Shown here: one piece after another, positions 32,389-41,060 of the stretch | Numbering within the stretch: position 1 is the first letter of the stretch | Layout: the number at the start of each line of letters is the position of its first letter | Source: Micromonospora radicis | GTDB lineage: Bacteria > Actinomycetota > Actinomycetes > Mycobacteriales > Micromonosporaceae | Assembly: GCF_003583405.1 (NCBI RefSeq) | Contig: NZ_QXEC01000005.1 | Span: 186,001-250,000, forward strand | Length of the DNA stretch: 64,000 nucleotides | Direction of reading: 5' to 3' | Position numbers and translations under genes: made by a program | Notes under the pieces: generated by a model | Seen by the model: only the letters and a program-made list of their open reading frames with translations | What the model was told of the DNA's origin: nothing | Databases searched by the model: none

Positions 32389-32683
32389 CGCAACCGTCGA
32401 CCTGCCCCGCAGCTGGCACGCTCGCCGGCTGCCGGGACCGCGCCGCCCGACGCTTCGCCCGCCACCCGACCAGGCCGTAGGCCAGCAGCGGATACGCGCC
32501 AAGCAGAAGGGCACTGCCGAGCGCGACGAGCACCCCCATGTCCCTCTCCCAGGCCGCCTGTTGGGCGACCACATCCGGCCAGGACGGTCGCAGTTGCAGG
32601 AGGACGGGACCGCAGCAGCAGACCACAGCTGCCGCTACCAGCATGAAACTGCCGGCGATCAGGGTGAGGCGGTTCCGGGACAC
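32360..32683 (-). CDS. small two-helix membrane protein
   Basis: The protein has 107 residues and starts at a GTG. Hydrophobic helices lie at about residues 7-30 and 50-72, with the first ending in a CCC run, and a basic, Ala-rich tail follows. No family is recognised. Nothing else fits this strand, and codon bias is consistent with coding. Its 3' end overlaps the 40-residue protein. Confidence 0.45.
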   Translation of the reverse strand: MSRNRLTLIAGSFMLVAAAVVCCCGPVLLQLRPSWPDVVAQQAAWERDMGVLVALGSALLLGAYPLLAYGLVGWRAKRRAARSRQPASVPAAGQVDGCATTAPATTP

Positions 32684-32783
32684 ATCACATGATCTCGTAA
32701 GCCGACCTCGGCCTGCGATGTGTTCACGAGGGCCGACGACGACCTCGGGCTCGAAGCGGCGAAGGCGACGACGACGAGCCGCC

Positions 32784-32933
32784 TACCACGCCAAGATGCG
32801 CGAGGTGCTCGGCAACGATCCGAAGACGCGCGAACCCAACGCTATCCAGCCCGCCTGCATCGACGCCATGAAGGTGGTCGCCGCCCAGAAGATCGAGCTG
32901 TTCGGCGCCGCCGGCAAGGGCTCCCTGTACTGA
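32784..32933 (+). pseudogene. C-terminal remnant of a sugar-metabolism enzyme (possibly class II aldolase)
   Basis: About 49 codons ('YHAKMREVLGNDPKTREPNAIQPACIDAMKVVAAQKIELFGAAGKG') look like a protein C-terminus. The frame upstream is low-complexity and lacks a start. It ends 2 bases before the next remnant, a sugar kinase. The aldolase assignment is a guess from style and context only. Confidence 0.35.
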
Positions 32934-32934
32934 C

Positions 32935-33701
32935 ATGGCCGACGCGTCCCGTGTTCTCCTCGGCCTCGGCGGCTGCGTCGACTACGAGGTGAAGCTGACC
33001 TCCGGTGTCCTCGAACAGCTGGTCGCCGAGTACGGCATCGCCGCCGCGGAACTCACGTCGCCGGTCACGGTGACCAGCGAGCGGGACCTCGTGGTGTCGA
33101 TCCTCGGCTACGTCGCTCGGGACGGAGGCGCGAGCACTTCGTCGCCGCCGCCCCGGTGCTGGAGACCTTCGCCGACTACTTCTCCAGCGGCGTCGAGGAC
33201 ACCCACTACCCCCACCTGATCGTGCAGTACGACCAGGGGCTCCGGATCCGCGCCGGTGACCTCGACGTCACCGCGCCCTTCCCGAACCGGTTGATCTACG
33301 TCAACGACCCGGACAACAGCGACCTGCGGCTCAGCGGCGACCTCGGCGACCGGCTCGGCACCGCGGACGTGCTCCTGATCTCCGGCTTCAACGCCATGCG
33401 GTCCGCGACCCAACTCGATCACCGCCTCACCGAACTCCGCGCTTATCTGCGGCGGCTGCCGACCGGGGCGGTGACCTACTTCGAGGACGCGGCGTACCAC
33501 GAGCCTGCGTTCAGCCGCCAGGTCCGCGACACGCTGCTCGACGCGATCGACGTGTACGGGCTCAACGAGGACGAGTTGCAGTCGTACCTCGGGCACCCGC
33601 CGCTTCGCGAACGCCCACCTGGCGTCGCCGCACGGAAAGACCGAAGCCTGCGGTACGCCACCCTGCCGGTCCGTCCGGGGGCCCGGCCACTGGCGTCCTG
33701 A
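32935..33701 (+). pseudogene. ADP-dependent glucokinase/phosphofructokinase-like pseudogene
   Basis: The N-terminus (VLLGLGGCVDYEVKL to VVSILGYVARD) is in one frame to about 33130. The middle (TFADYFSSGVEDTHYPHLIVQYD to NEDELQSYLG) continues in another frame. The expected ATP/ADP-binding stretch between them is deleted, and the C-terminal catalytic GD motif is missing. Normal members are about 400 residues. This gene is inactivated by at least one frameshift or deletion and a 3' truncation. Confidence 0.65.
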
Positions 33702-33720
33702 TTCTGACCGCATTGGCGAT

Positions 33721-33760
33721 CCACTGGCAGTGGTGATAAATTTTTGGCCATGGTGCCAGT
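33721..33760 (+). promoter_or_regulatory. tetR promoter with nested dyads
   Basis: CCACTGGCAGTGG (33721-33733) is a perfect palindrome around one base. ACTGGCA (33723-33729) also pairs with TGCCAGT (33754-33760) across the start codon. TAAATT (33737-33742) is a -10 box 7 bases before ATG 33750. The layout suggests autoregulation. Confidence 0.5.
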
Positions 33761-34391
33761 TACTGAACACGACAGCCAGTCGCGCTCCTTCATCGAAGAG
33801 GCGCGACGGACCCAGATCGTGCACGCCGCCGTCGAGACCATCGCGGAGGTCGGTTACCACCGTGCGTCGATGGGCAGGATCGGCACCCGGGCGGGGATCA
33901 GCCGCGGACTGATCTCGTACCACTTCGCCGGGAAGGCCGAACTGATCGCCCAGGTCGTCACCACCGTCTACACCGATGCCGCAGCCTTCATGGCACCGAT
34001 GATCGCCGCCGAGACCACGCCGGCGGGTCAGTTGCGCGCCTACCTCCGCTCGAACCTGGAGTACATGCGCGCCTACCCGGCCCGGATGATCGCGCTCGTC
34101 GAGATCCTCACCGGCGGTGGCCTGAGTGACCTGCCCGACACCGACCCAGCCGCATTCGACCGGCAGATGCTGCTGCCGTTGGAGCAACTGTTCACGGCGG
34201 GCCAGGAATCCGGCGAGTTCCGGGACTTCGACGTCACCGTCATGGCCCGGATCGTGCGCGGCGTGATCGACGCCGTGCCCACCGCGCTGTCCCGCGATCC
34301 CGGCCTCGACATCGACCGTTACCTGCGGGAGATCACCACCGCTGTCGACCACGCCACCCGGCCGGTCCCGTCCACCACGGAGGAGCCGTGA
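33750..34391 (+). CDS. TetR family transcriptional regulator
   Basis: The protein has 213 residues from ATG 33750. The N-terminal helix-turn-helix is typical ('IVHAAVETIAEVGYHRASMGRIGTRAGISRGLISYHFAGKAEL'). The C-terminal ligand domain is of the TetR_C type with the motif 'GLDIDRYLREI'. The gene overlaps the SDR start (GTGA) and heads a four-gene operon, so it likely represses its own operon, which encodes a dehydrogenase and an ABC exporter, until a small hydrophobic ligand binds. Confidence 0.9.
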   Translation: MVPVTEHDSQSRSFIEEARRTQIVHAAVETIAEVGYHRASMGRIGTRAGISRGLISYHFAGKAELIAQVVTTVYTDAAAFMAPMIAAETTPAGQLRAYLRSNLEYMRAYPARMIALVEILTGGGLSDLPDTDPAAFDRQMLLPLEQLFTAGQESGEFRDFDVTVMARIVRGVIDAVPTALSRDPGLDIDRYLREITTAVDHATRPVPSTTEEP

Positions 34392-35161
34392 ACCCCCTCG
34401 ACGGCAAAGTCGCACTCGTGACCGGCGGAGCCAGCGGAATCGGTGCGGCCATCGCCCGCCGCTTCGCGTCCGGCGGCGCCCGCGTCGTCATCGCCGACGT
34501 CGATCCGGCCGGGGAGGCGGTCGCCCGAGAGGTCGCTGGCGCCTTCGTCCGCACCGACGTCGCCCGACCGGCCGACAACATCGCCGCCGTCCGCACCGCG
34601 ACCAGGCACTTCGGCAGCCTCGACATCGCCGTGCTGAACGCCGGGATCGGTGAACAGGGCAGCTTCGTCGAGGACTTCCGGCCCGAGCACTACCGCGACC
34701 TGGTCTCGGTCAACCTCGACGGGGTGGTCTACGGGCTGCACGCCGCCCTGGCGGTCTTCACCGAGCAGGGTTCCGGCGCTGTCCTGGCCACCTCCAGCCT
34801 GGCCGGCTTGAGCGAGAGCCCGATGAACCCGCTCTACGCGGCCACCAAACACGCCGTGATCGGGCTGGTCCGCTCCGTCGCGCCGATCGTGGCCGACCGG
34901 GGCGTCACCGTCAACGCGGTGTGCCCCACCTTCATCGACACCCCGATCCTGGGGGAGGCGATCCCGTTCATCAGCGAGCTGGGGGTGGCGGTCCTGTCGC
35001 CCGAGCGCGTCGCCGAGGTCGCCGAACTGGTGCTGACCCGCGGTGGCACCGGACAGGCATGGCCGGTCGTGCCGCACGGTGAGCCGGTCCCCTTCGCCTT
35101 CCCCGACCTCCCGTCGATCATGTCCGACCCGCACCGACAGGTCCCGGAGGCCGCCGCATGA
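34388..35161 (+). CDS. SDR family oxidoreductase
   Basis: The protein has 257 residues of classical short-chain dehydrogenase type: the nucleotide loop TGGASGIG, NAG (LNAGIG), catalytic Ser in TSSLAG and YAATK (Tyr and Lys). The acidic residue after strand 2 (VVIADVD) points to NAD(H). The substrate is unknown. The gene is coupled at both ends (GTGA with tetR, ATGA with the ABC ATPase). Confidence 0.9.
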   Translation: MNPLDGKVALVTGGASGIGAAIARRFASGGARVVIADVDPAGEAVAREVAGAFVRTDVARPADNIAAVRTATRHFGSLDIAVLNAGIGEQGSFVEDFRPEHYRDLVSVNLDGVVYGLHAALAVFTEQGSGAVLATSSLAGLSESPMNPLYAATKHAVIGLVRSVAPIVADRGVTVNAVCPTFIDTPILGEAIPFISELGVAVLSPERVAEVAELVLTRGGTGQAWPVVPHGEPVPFAFPDLPSIMSDPHRQVPEAAA

Positions 35162-36036
35162 CCGTCCTCGCCCGCGTACGCGACCTCACCCGCCGATACC
35201 ACGACACGACCGCGTTGGACGGTGTGTCCCTGGATGTCCCGGCCGGGCAGGTACTCGGATTGCTGGGCCCCAACGGTGCCGGCAAGTCCACCCTGATCAA
35301 CGTCATGACCGGCCTGCTGCGGCCCAGTGCCGGCAGTGTCGAACTGTGCGGCGGCGACCCGCGCAGCGAGTCCACCCGCCGCGTGATCGGCGTGACGCCG
35401 CAGGAGACCGGGCTTCCGGAGACCTGGCGGATCGCCGAACTGGTGGACTTCGTCGCGGCGCACTTCCCCGATCCGGTGGACCGGGCCGAACTCCTCGACC
35501 GCTTCGACCTCACCCCGCTGGCCGACCGGCAGGCCGGCGGCCTCTCCGGCGGACAACAGCGGCGGGTCGCGGTCGCGCTGGCCTTCGTCGGGCGGCCCCG
35601 GCTGGTGTTCCTCGACGAGCCCACCACCGGGCTCGACGTGGACGCCCGACGGACGCTGTGGGACGGCATCCGCTCCTTCCACGCCGACGGCGGAGCCGTC
35701 CTGCTGACCAGCCACTACATCGAGGAGGTGGAGGCACTGGCCGACCGGGTCGTGGTGATGGACCAGGGCCGCATCATCGCCGACGGCAGCGTCGCCGAGA
35801 TCCGCGGCCAGGTCCGGCTCAAGCGGGTCACCCTGACCGACCCGATCCTGCCCCCGCTGAGCGGGGTCGCCTCGATCGAGCGAGACACCGACCGCACCCA
35901 CCTGCTCACCAACGACGCCACCGCGTTGGTCCGGGAACTGGTGACCTCCGGTGCGTCCTTCACCGACATCGAGATCGAATCCGCATCGCTGGAGGACGCC
36001 TTCCTGGCGATCACCGGCGACCGGCGGACCACCTGA
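35158..36036 (+). CDS. ABC transporter ATP-binding protein
   Basis: The protein has 292 residues with Walker A GPNGAGKST, Q-loop 'VTPQETGLPE', signature LSGGQQRR, Walker B LVFLDEPT and switch His in LTSHYIEE. The DrrA-like layout, with a C-terminal extension of about 80 residues, is typical of drug or lipid exporters paired with an ABC-2 permease, which follows 15 bases later. Confidence 0.92.
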   Translation: MTVLARVRDLTRRYHDTTALDGVSLDVPAGQVLGLLGPNGAGKSTLINVMTGLLRPSAGSVELCGGDPRSESTRRVIGVTPQETGLPETWRIAELVDFVAAHFPDPVDRAELLDRFDLTPLADRQAGGLSGGQQRRVAVALAFVGRPRLVFLDEPTTGLDVDARRTLWDGIRSFHADGGAVLLTSHYIEEVEALADRVVVMDQGRIIADGSVAEIRGQVRLKRVTLTDPILPPLSGVASIERDTDRTHLLTNDATALVRELVTSGASFTDIEIESASLEDAFLAITGDRRTT

Positions 36037-36051
36037 CCGAAAGGCCGTTCC

Positions 36052-36792
36052 ATGTCGTCCCTGACCATGACGTACACCCGGCGGAACCTCGCCGAGACCA
36101 TCCGTACGCCCACGATGTTCCTGACCGTGGCGATGGTCCCGGTCGGAGTCATGGTGTTCTTCGTCGTACCGTTCATCGGACAGGATGCGGCGGCGATCAC
36201 CTCGGCCACCGCGACCCTGGTGGTGTTCGGGGTGCTCATGGCCTGCATCGGCCACTTCAGCATCGCGATCGCGTCGCAACGGGAGTCGGTCTGGGGAAAC
36301 TATCTGCGCACCCTGCCCGGCGGGATCGCACCGCAGATGTTCGGCTACCTGCTGGTCGGGCTGACGGTCGTCGCCGCGGCGATCATCCCGATCCTGCTGG
36401 TGGCCGGGCTGTTCACCGCCGCCTCGGCACCGCCGGCACGGGTGCTGCTGGCGGCGGGGGCGCTACTGATCGCGGTGGTGACCTTCACTCTGCTGGGGCT
36501 GGCGATGGGCTACCTGATGTCGATGCGGGCGGCGGTCATCGCCAACAGCGTCGGCTTCCTGCCGCTGGCGGTGGCCGGCGGGATGTTCTTCGACAAGGCG
36601 GACACCCCGGAGATCATCGAGCGGATCGCACCCTTCGTACCCACCCGGGGCGCGACCGACCTGGTGCTGGTCGCGCTCACCGGTGAGTCCGTCGGGCCGC
36701 TGTCACTGGTGATGCTCGCCGTGTGGATCACGATCCTCGCCGGACTCACCGTCTGGGGCCACCGCCGCGACCAGGTCCGCCGGTTCAACTGA
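36052..36792 (+). CDS. ABC-2 type transporter permease
   Basis: The protein has 246 residues and six hydrophobic helices of the ABC-2 fold ('TYTRRNLAETIRTPTMFL' at the N-terminus, 'LPLAVAGGMFFDKAD' near helix 5). It forms the membrane half of the exporter with the preceding ATPase. With the TetR regulator and the SDR, this looks like an inducible export and modification unit for a toxic small molecule. Confidence 0.88.
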   Translation: MSSLTMTYTRRNLAETIRTPTMFLTVAMVPVGVMVFFVVPFIGQDAAAITSATATLVVFGVLMACIGHFSIAIASQRESVWGNYLRTLPGGIAPQMFGYLLVGLTVVAAAIIPILLVAGLFTAASAPPARVLLAAGALLIAVVTFTLLGLAMGYLMSMRAAVIANSVGFLPLAVAGGMFFDKADTPEIIERIAPFVPTRGATDLVLVALTGESVGPLSLVMLAVWITILAGLTVWGHRRDQVRRFN

Positions 36793-36887
36793 AGCCCGCC
36801 CCGCGCGGAGACTCGATCAACCACGGCTGGAGAACCGGCTCCCGCTGAAGGGGAGCGGCAGAGGCACCTGTCGGGGTGTAGGCAGGC

Positions 36888-36923
36888 GGGGTGCGGGGTA
36901 CCTCGCGAGCTACCCCGCACCCC
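36888..36923 (+). terminator. 13-bp hairpin between ABC operon and Ntn hydrolase gene
   Basis: Arms 36888-36900 and 36911-36923 pair perfectly around a 10-base loop. The hairpin ends 5 bases before the AGGAGG (36929-36934) of the next gene, so it can act as a terminator for the ABC operon and may also shield the ribosome site. Confidence 0.6.
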
Positions 36924-36939
36924 TGCTCAGGAGGCCGCT

Positions 36940-37635
36940 ATGACCGTCGTACTCGCCATCGTCTGCAGCGACGGGGTGGTGATCGGCGCGGACTCCCAGA
37001 TCACCGAGAGCGGCCGCGGTCTGAGCTTCCCCGCCCAGAAGCTGCACCCGCTGGGCTCCTGCGCCGCGTGGGGCGGCAGCGGCGCCCGGGGAGTGCTCAA
37101 CGACCTGCGCCCACTCCTCCAGGACTCGGCCACCGCGATCCTCGAAGCACCCGACATCGGTGACGAGTTGCAGGAGCGCGTCCTGCCCGTCTTCAAGAAG
37201 CACTACGAGAACTACATCCCGGACGTGCCCGGCGAGGAAGGTAGCGGCGGGGTGTCGGCGTACCTGCTCGCGGCCGGCTACAGCCAGGGCGGACCGTGGA
37301 TCGTGGAGATCAACCCCAACGGGCTCATCGGCCGCTACGAGGACGTGGGCTTCCACGCCATCGGCTCCGGCGCGCCGATGGCCCAGCAGGCCGGCGCGCT
37401 GCTGTCCCACTTCCGGATGACCACGCGCACCGCCGAGTACGGCGTGGTGGGCGTGGTACGGGTGCTGGAGTCGCTGGAGCGGACCTCACCGTCGGTCGGC
37501 GGGCCGTTCAGCGTCGCGTGCATCCGCGAGGAGGGCGCCCACCACCTCGACGACAAGGAGATCGCCAAGGCGCTGAAGGACGCCAAGCGCTGGCGCGACC
37601 TCGAACAGGAAGCGCTCGATCGGCTGTTCGACTGA
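36940..37635 (+). CDS. proteasome-like Ntn-hydrolase family protein
   Basis: The protein has 231 residues; ATG follows AGGAGG. It has the proteasome/HslV fold signature 'VLAIVCSDGVVIGADSQITESG' directly at the N-terminus, so removal of Met would expose Thr2 as the nucleophile without a long propeptide. Later blocks 'GPWIVEINPNGLIGRYEDVGFHAIGSGAPMAQQAG' match beta-type proteasome subunits and the Anbu-like group. It is unlike the canonical actinobacterial PrcB, which has a propeptide and sits beside prcA and pup; neither is here. It may self-assemble as an HslV/Anbu-like peptidase. The substrate and any unfoldase are unknown. Confidence 0.75.
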   Translation: MTVVLAIVCSDGVVIGADSQITESGRGLSFPAQKLHPLGSCAAWGGSGARGVLNDLRPLLQDSATAILEAPDIGDELQERVLPVFKKHYENYIPDVPGEEGSGGVSAYLLAAGYSQGGPWIVEINPNGLIGRYEDVGFHAIGSGAPMAQQAGALLSHFRMTTRTAEYGVVGVVRVLESLERTSPSVGGPFSVACIREEGAHHLDDKEIAKALKDAKRWRDLEQEALDRLFD

Positions 37636-37723
37636 CTCCGGCGGGTGAACGGCGACGACCGGCGGGTGGAGAGCCGAGAGCCATCTCCATCATGGCAGTG
37701 CCGGTCGCGGCCGGGCCGTGGGG

Positions 37724-38143
37724 TCACCGGCGGGCATCGGTACCGGTGGCGGACGAGACGGCGACCTGGTCCAGCGCGTCCTCGTACACCCCGACCTTGA
37801 AGTTGACCAGGTCCAGACACTTCCGAAGTTGGTCCATCTGGTCCAGCACCCGTTCTCGGTGCTTCCGCAGTAGCACCAGCCGTTCCGCCTCGGTGCCGTC
37901 GCCCGCGCGGACCAGTTCGGTGTAGCGCCGGATCGCCGGCAGCGGCATGCCGGATGCGCGCAGGATCATACAGAGGTTGAGCCAGTCCACATCGTTCTCG
38001 TGGTAGACGCGGCGCCCGCCGGAATCGCGCCGGACCGGGTTGGCCAGGATGCCCTCCCGCTCGTAGAACCGCAGCGTGTGCACGCTCAGCCCAGTGCGCT
38101 CGGCGACCTCGCCGATGCTCAGATCCGCGACGACTTCGGACAT
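37724..38143 (-). CDS. MerR family transcriptional regulator
   Basis: The protein has 139 residues. The ATG at 38143 gives the standard MerR N-terminus (LSIGEVAERTGLSVHTLRFYEREGIL) and lies 7 bases from TACGCT (38151-38156), a leaderless -10 box. The effector region is short and without the metal-binding Cys pair of MerR/CueR ('MILRASGMPLPAIRRY' plus a dimer helix). It resembles regulators of aldo-keto reductase genes and likely senses an electrophile or drug. It is divergent from the gene it should control. Confidence 0.88.
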   Translation of the reverse strand: MSEVVADLSIGEVAERTGLSVHTLRFYEREGILANPVRRDSGGRRVYHENDVDWLNLCMILRASGMPLPAIRRYTELVRAGDGTEAERLVLLRKHRERVLDQMDQLRKCLDLVNFKVGVYEDALDQVAVSSATGTDARR

Positions 38144-38160
38144 GGTGGCCAGCGTACGGG

Positions 38161-38191
38161 TTGACCTGGAGTCGACTCCAGCTCCTAGGGT
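38161..38191 (+). promoter_or_regulatory. MerR-type promoter with 19-bp spacer and perfect palindrome
   Basis: TTGACC (38161-38166) and TAGGGT (38186-38191) are separated by 19 bases, longer than normal. The spacer is filled by the palindrome CTGGAGTCGACTCCAG (38166-38181). This is the classic MerR arrangement, in which the activator bends DNA to realign the two boxes. It drives the aldo-keto reductase gene. Confidence 0.85.
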
Positions 38192-38249
38192 GCTCGCACG
38201 CGTAGCCGGCGGGCCGACCGCCCGGCACGGACGACCACAAGGAGCACCC

Positions 38250-39299
38250 ATGCGTTACCGCGTCCTCGGCCGTACCGGCATCGAGGCCAGCGTCCACTGC
38301 CTCGGCACCATGATGTTCGGCTTCGTGGGCAATCCCGACCACGACGACTGCGCGCGAATCATCCACGCCGCCCTCGACCAGGGGATCAACTTCGTGGACA
38401 CCGCGGACTTGTACTCCGCCGGCGAGTCCGAGGAGATCGTCGGCAAGGCGCTGCGAGGCCGCCGGGACGACGTGGTGCTCGCCACCAAGGTGCACTTCCC
38501 GATGGGTGAGGGACGGAACCGGGGCGGCAACTCGCGGCGCTGGATCGTCCGGGAGGTCGAGGAGAGCCTGCGCCGGCTGAGCACCGACTGGATCGACCTC
38601 TACCAGGTGCACCGACCGGACCCCACCACCGACATCGAAGAAACCCTGTCGGTACTGACCGACCTGGTACGCCAGGGGAAGATTCGCGCCTTCGGCTGCT
38701 CGACCTTCCCGGCCGAGCAGATCGTCGAGGCGCACCACGTCGCGGAGCGGCGCGGCCTGCACCGGTTCCGCACCGAGCAGCCACCGTACTCGCTGCTCGC
38801 CCGAGGGATCGAGACCGACCTGCTGCCAGTCACCCAGCGATACGGCATGGGCGTGCTGACCTGGAGTCCGCTTGCCTCCGGATTCCTGACCGGCCGCTAC
38901 CGCAAGGGGCAGCCGGTGGACCTGTCCACCGGCCGGGCCGCGCTCACCCCCGCCCGGTTCGACCCGGCGATCGAGGAGAACGCGCGCAAGCTGGACGTGG
39001 TGGAGCAACTCGTCGAGCTGGCGTCGGAGATCGGCTGCACGCTGCCGGAGCTGGCGCTGGCCTTCCCGGTAGCGCATCCCGGGGTCACCTCGGTAATCAT
39101 CGGGCCGCGCACCATGGAGCAGCTCGACGCCGCGCTGAAGGGCGCCGCGCTGACCCTGGACGATGCCGTACTTGACCGGATCGACGAGATCGTCCCGCCG
39201 GGCACCAACCTGTACCGGGCCGACGGCGCCTGGCGTCCACCGGCGCTGACCGACCCGGCGCTGCGCCGTCGCCCGACTGCCGACCGCGCGGCAGCCTGA
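38250..39299 (+). CDS. aldo/keto reductase
   Basis: The protein has 349 residues; ATG 38250 follows AAGGAG. It is an (alpha/beta)8 AKR with catalytic Asp-Tyr (NFVDTADLYSAG), Lys (LATKVHFP) and His (YQVHRPD), and the C-terminal NADPH site 'SVIIGPRTMEQL'. It reduces aldehydes or ketones with NADPH in the cytoplasm. Control by the divergent MerR protein suggests induction by a reactive carbonyl or a drug. Confidence 0.92.
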   Translation: MRYRVLGRTGIEASVHCLGTMMFGFVGNPDHDDCARIIHAALDQGINFVDTADLYSAGESEEIVGKALRGRRDDVVLATKVHFPMGEGRNRGGNSRRWIVREVEESLRRLSTDWIDLYQVHRPDPTTDIEETLSVLTDLVRQGKIRAFGCSTFPAEQIVEAHHVAERRGLHRFRTEQPPYSLLARGIETDLLPVTQRYGMGVLTWSPLASGFLTGRYRKGQPVDLSTGRAALTPARFDPAIEENARKLDVVEQLVELASEIGCTLPELALAFPVAHPGVTSVIIGPRTMEQLDAALKGAALTLDDAVLDRIDEIVPPGTNLYRADGAWRPPALTDPALRRRPTADRAAA

Positions 39300-39329
39300 T
39301 CACACAAAGTCACGCGTCCGTGTGGTGAG

Positions 39330-40049
39330 TCACCGCAGTGCTGCGGCGAGTTCGGCGGCGTTGTCGAACGCGGATGCCGCTCTTTCGGATTCGTCTTCCG
39401 TGAGCGTGACGGACTGGGCGCGGGCCAGCATCTCGGCCGCGGTCGTTGGATCGTGCAGCACCATCGCGAGTTCGGCGCGGTAGACCAGCACCTCTACCAG
39501 ATCGACCGGGTCGTCGTCGGCCTGCGGCCGGGCCAACGCGCTGTCGAGGATCCGCACGGCCTGTCCGACGTTTCCCCTGGAATCGGCCTGCACGACAGCA
39601 TTCTCCAGGGCCTTGGCCAGCCGCCCGGCAGGCGTGGTGGCCGACACGGGCGCGGTGGCGGCGTCCCGGAAGACACGGATCCAGTTGCCGCCCGGGTCGA
39701 TGATGCTGAACCCGCCCAGCCCGTCGGCGTTCTTCCGCACCCTGGGCCGGGTCATCCGCGGCGTTCCGGACACCAGTACCTTGCCGTACGCGGCGCGCAT
39801 GCCGGCCGTGAACGCCCGGTGCAGTCCCTCGATGTCCGCGGTGAGTACGAGACAGGAGCCGTAGGACTGCTCCGGGTCGAACCCGGCGATCTCGAAGAAC
39901 TGTAGGCGTAGGTCTTCCCGCTGCACCCCCACACAGGCGTGGGGCTTGCGCTGCTTGTACGTGGTGCGGAAACCGAGAACTCCGTAGAAGGCTTCGATGT
40001 CGTCAATGGACGCGCACGGCAGCAGGGGAACGGTCACCTCGTTGGTCAT
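39330..40049 (-). CDS. VOC-fold protein with C-terminal helical domain
   Basis: The protein has 239 residues; GGAAGG precedes the ATG. Residues 1-130 are a glyoxalase/bleomycin-resistance (VOC) fold ('LPCASIDDIEAFYGVLGFRTTYKQRKPHACV', 'FSIIDPGGNWIRVF'). Residues 145-239 are a helical, TPR-like extension. VOC proteins bind drugs or metals as dimers. The metal-site residues are not all evident, so drug or ligand binding is more likely than an enzyme. The neighbouring genes do not show which ligand. Confidence 0.75.
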   Translation of the reverse strand: MTNEVTVPLLPCASIDDIEAFYGVLGFRTTYKQRKPHACVGVQREDLRLQFFEIAGFDPEQSYGSCLVLTADIEGLHRAFTAGMRAAYGKVLVSGTPRMTRPRVRKNADGLGGFSIIDPGGNWIRVFRDAATAPVSATTPAGRLAKALENAVVQADSRGNVGQAVRILDSALARPQADDDPVDLVEVLVYRAELAMVLHDPTTAAEMLARAQSVTLTEDESERAASAFDNAAELAAALR

Positions 40050-40283
40050 GCCACCTTCCTAAACGCCGCAGCGCCCTCATCGCACATGGAAATAGCCGAT
40101 CATCGCCTTCGGCCACCCGATCGGCTGATGACCTGAGTACGCGACGCCGCCCGCCGAGCCATCAACGGGCATTCCTGCCCGCCATACGGCTCGCCAAGAT
40201 CAGGCGCCCGGATCTGCCGCGATTCGCGCGAGCATGGCTGCAGCCCCGGCCAGGATCCGCCGGGGACGCCTAGGATGATCTCG

Positions 40284-40871
40284 ATGACCATTCCCGAAAC
40301 CCGACCCGACGGTGCCCCCACCGACGGACCCCGGGTCGAAGAGGCCCTGCGACTGCTCTGCGGTACGCCGGTCGAAGTCGATGTCGCCGCCAAGCGGCTC
40401 AGCCGTGGCAGCGGTGTCTACGCCTGGTGGGCCGGTCCTTCGATCCTTCCCGACCTTCCCGGGCTACCGAATGACAACATCCCGTCGCTACGGCTGCTGT
40501 ATCTCGGCCGGGCAACCAGCCTACGGGGCCGGATCCTGCGCAACCATCTGAGGCGTTCGGGCAGCTCGACACTGCGCCGCACCTTAGCCGGGCTTCTGGT
40601 GTCCGAGGGATACCGGACGACCTGGACCGATCGTGTCGTCCTGGTCCCTGAGGACGAGTCGCGGCTCACCGCGTGGATATCCGCGCACCTACGTTTGACG
40701 TGGGCGGAGGACGCGGAACCGGCGACCATCGAGGCCGAACTCGTCCGGCGTTTGCACCCGCCGCTCAACGTGCACGGCGTCGACCCCGAGCACCTCCAGG
40801 CGGCTGTGGTCGCCGCCAAGAACTCATACAACGCCAGCAGCCGACCGGACGAGCCCGCGCGAACGCCGTAA
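40284..40871 (+). CDS. GIY-YIG nuclease-like protein
   Basis: The protein has about 195 residues. The fold shows in GVYAWW, LLYLGRATSLRGRILRNHL and STLRRTLAGLL, then ELVRRLHPPLNV near the end, matching the GIY-YIG order (GVY and YLG in place of GIY and YIG, a conserved Arg and a late Glu). Such small proteins are predicted single-strand or repair nucleases. ATG 40284 is preferred: TAGGAT (40271-40276) lies 7 bases upstream (leaderless). ATG 40275 is an alternative. It stands just outside the left end of the integrated element. Confidence 0.65.
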   Translation: MTIPETRPDGAPTDGPRVEEALRLLCGTPVEVDVAAKRLSRGSGVYAWWAGPSILPDLPGLPNDNIPSLRLLYLGRATSLRGRILRNHLRRSGSSTLRRTLAGLLVSEGYRTTWTDRVVLVPEDESRLTAWISAHLRLTWAEDAEPATIEAELVRRLHPPLNVHGVDPEHLQAAVVAAKNSYNASSRPDEPARTP

Positions 40872-40981
40872 CCGTCTGCCCGACACACCTGCCGGTGCGC
40901 GCTTACGGCCGAGCGGGCGCCCGAGGCGGTTCCCGCACCGCCAACCAGAGGCTCACATTCCCCCAGTTCAGGGACACTCGG

Positions 40982-41024
40982 GGGGCGACACCGGATTCGA
41001 ACCGGCGACCTCTTCGGTGTGAAC
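40982..41024 (-). other. left attachment site with displaced tRNA-Val 3' half
   Basis: Positions 41007-41024 repeat 18 bases of the tRNA-Val gene exactly (core GACCTCTTCGGTGTGAAC, same as 52543-52560). The bases to the left read as a diverged T-arm and acceptor 3' strand of a tRNA (TTCGAAxC loop, GTCGCCC). This is the chromosomal 3' half pushed aside when the element integrated and supplied its own copy. Confidence 0.8.
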
Positions 41025-41060
41025 TCACGGCAGGCCGGTCGAATCGGATGTCGTACGAGG

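Noticed and set aside
36940..37635. Canonical proteasome beta subunit PrcB
   Set aside because: It has no propeptide, and prcA, pup and mpa are not adjacent; a different Ntn-hydrolase group is more likely.
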